A stretch of 9,045 nucleotides of DNA, taken from NCBI GenBank assembly GCA_023416175.1, contig JAEZIE010000074.1, positions 1 through 9,045 of the forward strand, given 5' to 3'. Below, piece after piece: positions 5,187 through 9,045 of the stretch. Each line of letters begins with the position of its first letter. Positions within the stretch are counted from its first letter, which is position 1. This DNA comes from Bacillota bacterium. Lineage in GTDB: Bacteria > Bacillota > Clostridia > Christensenellales > CAG-138. The position numbers and the translations under genes were made by a program. Under the pieces are notes generated by a model, which was not told the origin of the DNA, made no database searches, and worked only from the letters and a program-made list of their open reading frames with translations.

Positions 5187-6977
5187 TTAGAATACACGGA
5201 ACCCTGCAACAAAGTGGCTCTTCCAATAAGAGGAACTATGGATATTGCTGCTGGTAATGCGTACCTTGCCTTCGCTCGAGGACGCGTCAATCATCTTACC
5301 ATCTCCAAGATAAATGCCCACATGCCCCCGGAAACTTATGATATCGCCGCGCTCCAGATTGCTCATGCTGGAGATACGCTGGTACTTCGTCGTCTTCTGC
5401 CACGCAGAGGAAGTCATATATCCCTGCTTGACGCCCGCCTGGTTGAGGCTCCAGTATACGAAACCGGAGCAGTCAAACGTATTGGGACCCTTGCCGGCGC
5501 GCACATACCTGCTGCCGAGCTTGGATTTCGCGACGGCGATGAAGGTTTCCACATTCGCACCGTTGCTCGGGACGTAAACGCTGCCACCCGAGGAACCGGA
5601 GGAATTAGATCCGGAAGAGCCGGAAGAGCCCGAGCCCGAGGAGCCGGAGGAGCTTGAGCCGGAAGAACCGGAACTGGAGCTTGTGCTGCTGGCCTTCTTG
5701 GCGCCAGAGGACATCAGCACGTTCATGGTGTGCTTTCCAACCTTGCCGTCCGCGGAGAGACCATTGCGTTCCTGGAACGCGCGTACGGCGCTTTCCGTGC
5801 CGGAGCCATAGTAGCCGTCCACAGTCTTTAAGTACTTGAGTTCCTTCAAGCGCTGCTGGACATTTTCCACATCCGAGCCTTTCATACCGATCATAAGCGC
5901 GTTTGCCTGCGCGTCGGAGGACATCAACAGTTCGATTGTCTGCGGGCCAAGGTAACCGTCCGCAATCAAACCGGTTCGCTCCTGGAAGCGTTTCACGGCG
6001 TTTTCCGTATCGTTGCCGTACTTGCCGTCCGCCTCGGTGGTCAGATAACCGAGCTTTTTGAGCCTGTTCTGATATGTGCGAAGCTTCTCGCTCACCTCGC
6101 CACGCTCAAAGTAATTAGCCTTTGCGTCTTCGCTATAGAGAAACTCACGGGTCTGTTCGCCGACCTTGCCGTCGGGGTACAGTCCGTTGCGCTCCTGGAA
6201 CTTCTTCACGGCAGCTTCCGTATCGGTACCAAAGTATTCGGTCGCTTTATCCAAATACCCCAGCTCGCGCAAACGGATCTGAAGTTCTTTGACGTCATGG
6301 TCCTCAATGCCGATGGAAATAACGTATTTTTGTGCCTGATCGGACATCAAAAAATTATAGGTTTCTAAGCCGACGCAGCCGTCGATGGTTAGTTTATGCT
6401 GGCGCTGGAACAGTTTGATGGCGCTCTTGGTGATGGGACCGTACTTTGTCGTCGGTTCATCCCAATCCATATAACCAAGTTCCATTAGGCGTTCCTGTAT
6501 CTCTGCCACCACAGGCGCCGTCATGCCTTCTTTGATTACAGTGTTGTTCGGATGCGGCTCCGGGGTGGGAGACGGCAAGGGCGAAGGCGTAGGTACAATT
6601 CCGGATGCGGACGCGACGTCCTGTCCTCCGGAGCTGAGCGTATAAGCCCCAACATCCATGACCAGTCCTGGCGGTGTTGGCGTAGCGGCGGGCAGTGACA
6701 CCGCCTTATTTTTGCCGGATCCCATCATGACGGCAGCCGGTATACCGATAACGATCACAAGTAGTATTCCCATTACTGCCAGCGCGCGGGGAGAGCGTTT
6801 TTTTACCTGGACGGCAAACGCAAAGAAAATGCTGCGCGCACGCGCCGTCGCCGCACGCATCCGCACGTGTGTTGCTCGTGCAAGAATGCGATTTCGAGTG
6901 ATGCGTTTTGCGTTTCCGGATACGCTACGCGTCGTGGTGGACGCGAGTGTAGACCGGCGCTTCGTTTGTCGATTCAT
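5187..6977 (-). CDS. membrane-anchored NlpC/P60 peptidoglycan hydrolase with four PG-binding repeats
   Basis: This 596-residue protein probably cuts peptide stems of peptidoglycan outside the cell. Residues 1-64 are an unusually basic cytoplasmic tail rich in Arg and Lys, and 65-85 form a membrane anchor. A Thr/Pro-rich spacer (about 97-145) follows, then four PG_binding_1 repeats (about 150-213, 224-284, 294-356 and 365-425) with the LRELGYL, FQERNGL and DGKVG pattern. A Ser/Gly linker (430-466) leads to the NlpC/P60 domain (476-596), where TFDCSGFVYW gives Cys503 and RGHVGIYLGDG gives His552. The third polar position, often His, appears to be Asp564 in MIDASS. Such domains are often gamma-D-Glu-diamino-acid endopeptidases. 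ATG 6977 is chosen for GGAAGG four bases upstream; a TTG at 7001 would add eight residues but has no ribosome binding site. The gene stands alone, with its own promoter and terminator. Confidence 0.93.
   Translation of the reverse strand: MNRQTKRRSTLASTTTRSVSGNAKRITRNRILARATHVRMRAATARARSIFFAFAVQVKKRSPRALAVMGILLVIVIGIPAAVMMGSGKNKAVSLPAATPTPPGLVMDVGAYTLSSGGQDVASASGIVPTPSPLPSPTPEPHPNNTVIKEGMTAPVVAEIQERLMELGYMDWDEPTTKYGPITKSAIKLFQRQHKLTIDGCVGLETYNFLMSDQAQKYVISIGIEDHDVKELQIRLRELGYLDKATEYFGTDTEAAVKKFQERNGLYPDGKVGEQTREFLYSEDAKANYFERGEVSEKLRTYQNRLKKLGYLTTEADGKYGNDTENAVKRFQERTGLIADGYLGPQTIELLMSSDAQANALMIGMKGSDVENVQQRLKELKYLKTVDGYYGSGTESAVRAFQERNGLSADGKVGKHTMNVLMSSGAKKASSTSSSSGSSGSSSSGSSGSGSSGSSGSNSSGSSGGSVYVPSNGANVETFIAVAKSKLGSRYVRAGKGPNTFDCSGFVYWSLNQAGVKQGYMTSSAWQKTTKYQRISSMSNLERGDIISFRGHVGIYLGDGKMIDASSSEGKVRITSSNIHSSSYWKSHFVAGFRVF
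5580..5690 (-). repeat. Ser/Gly-rich low-complexity linker
   Basis: Codons for residues 430-466 of the NlpC/P60 protein are almost only Ser and Gly (GSSGSSSSG and similar units), giving imperfect short repeats of TCC/GGC-type codons. It acts as a flexible hinge between the binding repeats and the catalytic domain. The DNA is prone to copy-number slippage in units of one codon or more. Confidence 0.85.
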
Positions 6978-7024
6978 GTAACCTTCCGTTTCGTCGTGCA
7001 ACTGATGGCACGGTACTTATGCGT

Positions 7025-7033
7025 ATTATACCA
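7025..7033 (-). promoter_or_regulatory. extended -10 promoter of the NlpC/P60 gene
   Basis: On the minus strand TGG is followed directly by a perfect TATAAT (plus-strand 7025-7030), an extended -10 element. No good -35 is seen at 17 bases, which fits the extended -10 type. The start point would be near 7018, leaving a leader of about 40 bases to ATG 6977. Confidence 0.65.
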
Positions 7034-7098
7034 TTTTCGGAGCGGCTTTGCGTGAATAATTATTGAATTCCTGCGCTAAGCCGTGTAGAATCGCTCCG

Positions 7099-7127
7099 TT
7101 GTATGTTCCGTATATATTTAGTACACT
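7099..7127 (+). promoter_or_regulatory. candidate promoter of the acetyltransferase gene
   Basis: TTGTAT (7099-7104) and TACACT (7122-7127) are separated by 17 bases in an AT-rich stretch, about 64 bases before the ATG at 7191. TATATA-like hexamers nearby could serve instead, so the exact elements are uncertain. Confidence 0.4.
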
Positions 7128-7190
7128 ATATACCTATCATATGAAAATTCGCGTTCTTTTGTGAAATTACGAAAATACAGGGAGCGATTT

Positions 7191-7667
7191 ATGGAAGAAT
7201 TCATCATTCGTCATGCGAAAGCTGAAGACATGCCTTTGGTATTAACGCTTATTCGCGAACTCGCCGTATATGAAAAATTGGAAGACCAGGTGGAGGCAAC
7301 GTTGGATACCCTGAATGAATGGATTGTGGAAAAACACAGGGCCGAGGTTCTGATCGGCGAATGGAACGGCGAACCCGTAGGCTATGCCCTATTCTTCCAT
7401 AACTTTTCCACCTTCCTTGGGCGCTCCGGCATCTATCTCGAAGATGTTTTTGTACGGCCCTGCGCGCGCGGGCAAGGGTTTGGCAAGGCATTCTTTCGGT
7501 ATCTTGCCGCGCTATGTCTGGAACGGGGCTGCGGCCGTCTGGAATGGTGCTGCCTTGACTGGAACCAGCCAAGCATTGATTTCTACCGCTCCATGGGCGC
7601 AGAGGCGATGGATGAATGGACCATCTATCGCTTATCCGAAGCGCAGTTGCGGCAATTAGTAGAATGA
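7191..7667 (+). CDS. GNAT-family N-acetyltransferase, diamine acetyltransferase (SSAT)-like
   Basis: This 158-residue cytoplasmic enzyme would move an acetyl group from acetyl-CoA to an amine. The GNAT fold is shown by FIIRHAKAEDM at the N-terminus, IYLEDVFVRP (81-90) as strand 4, the acetyl-CoA pyrophosphate loop RGQGFG (93-98), and EWCCLDWNQPSIDFYRSMGA (118-137) in the C-terminal half. The combination of YEKLEDQVEAT, LEDVFVRP, LDWNQPSIDFY and a late EWTIYRL resembles SSAT/thialysine acetyltransferases, so a polyamine or lysine-like amine is the best guess. Substrate assignment in this family is unreliable. ATG 7191 is chosen because AGGGAG (7179-7184) lies six bases upstream; an upstream start at 7161 would add ten residues and overlap this site. 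The gene is single, with a strong terminator after it and a convergent S1 gene downstream. Confidence 0.9.
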   Translation: MEEFIIRHAKAEDMPLVLTLIRELAVYEKLEDQVEATLDTLNEWIVEKHRAEVLIGEWNGEPVGYALFFHNFSTFLGRSGIYLEDVFVRPCARGQGFGKAFFRYLAALCLERGCGRLEWCCLDWNQPSIDFYRSMGAEAMDEWTIYRLSEAQLRQLVE

Positions 7668-7687
7668 TGGATCCCATTCACGTTTAC

Positions 7688-7722
7688 ATAAAAAAAGAGC
7701 CGGTGCGTACCGGCTCTTTTTG
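7688..7722. terminator. bidirectional rho-independent terminator
   Basis: GAGCCGGT (7697-7704) and ACCGGCTC (7709-7716) pair perfectly around a GCGT loop, with A6 before and T5 after. It lies between the convergent stop codons of the acetyltransferase (7667) and the S1 gene (7739) and can serve both strands. Confidence 0.93.
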
Positions 7723-7738
7723 TTGGTCTTTTATTCGC

Positions 7739-9045
7739 TTACTTATCGGAGTCCAGTTCATCCATGTTGAAACCCTGGAAAAGATCCGCAAGGCTGGTGG
7801 TGGTGGACTGTACCGGCGGCAGATCATAATCGCCATCCTCGCTGCGGCGGGGGCGGCGTTCGCGCTCCGGCCTATCGCCGGGGGCGGCAGCCTGCGGCGC
7901 ACGTTCCGTACGGGGTTGCTGGGGTGCGCGCTCCTGCCTGGGGGATGCTGCGCGCTGCTGATCACGCTGCTGGCGTTCCGTTGCACGCTGCTCCTGGCGC
8001 TGTGCAAACTGGCGGTCGCGCTCTGCGCGCTCTGCGGCAATCTGCTCGGCGATTTCAGGATTTTCCTCCAGTATGACTTCCTTGCGGCTCAGGCTGATGC
8101 GCTTGGCCTCCGGATTGACTTCAAGCACTTTGCAGCGCACGACATCGCCGACGTTGATTTCATCTTCAACCTTCGCAATACGCCTTACGCTGACCTGGGA
8201 GATGTGAATGAGGCCGTCGATGGTGGGCTCAAGCGCCACGAATGCGCCAAAGGGCACGATGCGGACGACTTTGCCTTCCACGACGCTGCCAACGGGGTAT
8301 TTTTCTGCAGCCTGCGTCCAAGGCTTGGCGTGGAGCTGTTTGTAACCCAGAGAGACGCGCTCCTTTTCAACATCCACATTGAGCACAAGGACTTCGACCT
8401 GCTGGCCGATCTTCAAAACGTCAGAAGGATGCTTGACGCGGCCCCATGCGATATCCGTCACATGGATGAGACCGTCGACACCGCCGATGTCCACAAACGC
8501 GCCGAAATCCGTAAGCCTGCGTACGACGCCGGTGATTTTTGAGTTGACTTCGAGCGTCTTCCACTTCTGCTTCTTTTCGGCTTCCTGCTCAGCGATGAGC
8601 ACATTCTTCTGGGAAGCGACAATGCGCTTGCGCGACTTGTCCACTTCGATCACCGAGAGCTTCATGGGCTGGCCCACAAACTCGGTGAGGTTCTCTACAT
8701 ACTTCGTGGATACATGGGAGGCAGGCACGAAAGCACGCACGCCGTTGATGGAGGCAATCAGGCCGCCCTTAACGACCTCTTTGCCCACCGCTTCGAACAC
8801 GCGGCCTTCGATATCCGTTTCGGACATCAGCTCTTCCCAGAGTTTCTTGCCCTCAACGCTCTTGCGGGAAAGCAGCACATTGCCTTCACCGTCGTTGACC
8901 TTAATGACTTCCACCTCTATGGGATCGCCAACCTTGAGAACGTCTGCCGGGTTGACATCCGGGTCGGAAGAGAACTCGTTCTTAGGGATGAACCCATCAG
9001 ATTTGTAGCCGATGTTGACGCATACTTCGCCTTCGGCGATCTGAA
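7739..9045 (-). CDS. S1-repeat RNA-binding protein (RpsA type), partial, N-terminus outside the window
   Basis: The visible 434 residues are the C-terminal part of a ribosomal protein S1 homologue, which binds mRNA at the ribosome. The frame is open to the right edge. Counting from the first visible residue, a partial S1 repeat (1-60, with GYKSDGFIPKNEF) is followed by repeats at about 76-147 (INGVRAFVPASHV), 165-238 (TDFGAFVDIGGVDGLIHVTD) and 252-323 (VPFGAFVALEPTIDGLIHIS). The last two carry the classic FGAFV and GLIH nucleic-acid-binding core. Residues 324-434 form a disordered tail rich in Gln, Arg, Glu and Pro, ending in an acidic SLADLFQGFNMDELDSDK. In several Clostridia an S1 protein of this kind is fused to IspH (4-hydroxy-3-methylbut-2-enyl diphosphate reductase). 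Whether that holds here lies outside the window. Long plus-strand open frames opposite this GC-rich gene are its shadows. Confidence 0.93.
   Translation of the reverse strand, partial: QIAEGEVCVNIGYKSDGFIPKNEFSSDPDVNPADVLKVGDPIEVEVIKVNDGEGNVLLSRKSVEGKKLWEELMSETDIEGRVFEAVGKEVVKGGLIASINGVRAFVPASHVSTKYVENLTEFVGQPMKLSVIEVDKSRKRIVASQKNVLIAEQEAEKKQKWKTLEVNSKITGVVRRLTDFGAFVDIGGVDGLIHVTDIAWGRVKHPSDVLKIGQQVEVLVLNVDVEKERVSLGYKQLHAKPWTQAAEKYPVGSVVEGKVVRIVPFGAFVALEPTIDGLIHISQVSVRRIAKVEDEINVGDVVRCKVLEVNPEAKRISLSRKEVILEENPEIAEQIAAERAERDRQFAQRQEQRATERQQRDQQRAASPRQERAPQQPRTERAPQAAAPGDRPERERRPRRSEDGDYDLPPVQSTTTSLADLFQGFNMDELDSDK

Noticed and set aside
5091..5657. 188-residue plus-strand open frame opposite the NlpC/P60 gene
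   Set aside because: It crosses the terminator and the catalytic domain codons of a well-supported minus-strand gene and ends in Arg/Gly-rich sequence that mirrors the Ser/Gly linker.
7616..8542. 308-residue plus-strand open frame opposite the S1 gene (also 8379-9008)
   Set aside because: The minus strand clearly encodes S1 repeats here. The plus frames have unnatural composition and no recognisable motif, as expected of shadows of a GC-rich gene.

Overview
The window looks like chromosomal DNA of a Gram-positive, Clostridia-like bacterium. The evidence is the LysM plus GH18 protein of the SleL/YaaH spore-cell-wall type, the NlpC/P60 hydrolase with several PG_binding_1 repeats, a membrane protein with TPR-like repeats of the kind common in Clostridia, an S1-repeat protein with a long charged tail, and clear AGGAG-type ribosome binding sites with sigma-A promoters. 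No species can be named. Base composition is mixed: the S1 and NlpC/P60 genes look GC-rich, while the left half (about 1-4300) looks closer to balanced.

Layout. Positions 1-700 hold debris of an integrated element: a possible frameshifted coding remnant on the minus strand (1-205) and the C-terminal part of a tyrosine recombinase (217-700), frameshifted just before its catalytic tyrosine. The recombinase points at the 3' end of an intact tRNA-Arg(CCG) gene (minus, 821-897) with its own terminator (781-818) and promoter (910-938). This is the usual arrangement of an element inserted at a tRNA 3' end. The element would lie to the left, with ordinary chromosome to the right.

Right of the tRNA are a LysM/GH18 protein (+, 1050-2189) with a worn active site, and, convergent to it with 38 bases between the stop codons, a 660-residue membrane protein (minus, 2228-4210). 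The latter joins a C-lobe-only pseudokinase, nine 8-residue Gln-rich repeats, one membrane helix, TPR-like repeats and a C-terminal beta-type domain. Next come a GPR1/FUN34/YaaH-type acetate/succinate transporter (minus, 4373-4972), a membrane-anchored NlpC/P60 peptidoglycan hydrolase with four PG-binding repeats (minus, 5187-6977), an SSAT-like GNAT acetyltransferase (+, 7191-7667), and the C-terminal part of an S1-repeat protein of the RpsA type (minus, 7739 to beyond the right edge). Most have their own promoter and/or terminator, so they read as single-gene units rather than one operon.

The common theme is the cell envelope: two peptidoglycan-directed proteins, a membrane-spanning pseudokinase and a carboxylate transporter. 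There is no sign of a CRISPR array, an intact mobile element or a clear multi-gene defence system. The most interesting items are the N-lobe-less pseudokinase with its variable-looking repeat linker, and the GH18 protein that keeps its acidic motif but has lost aromatic subsite residues.
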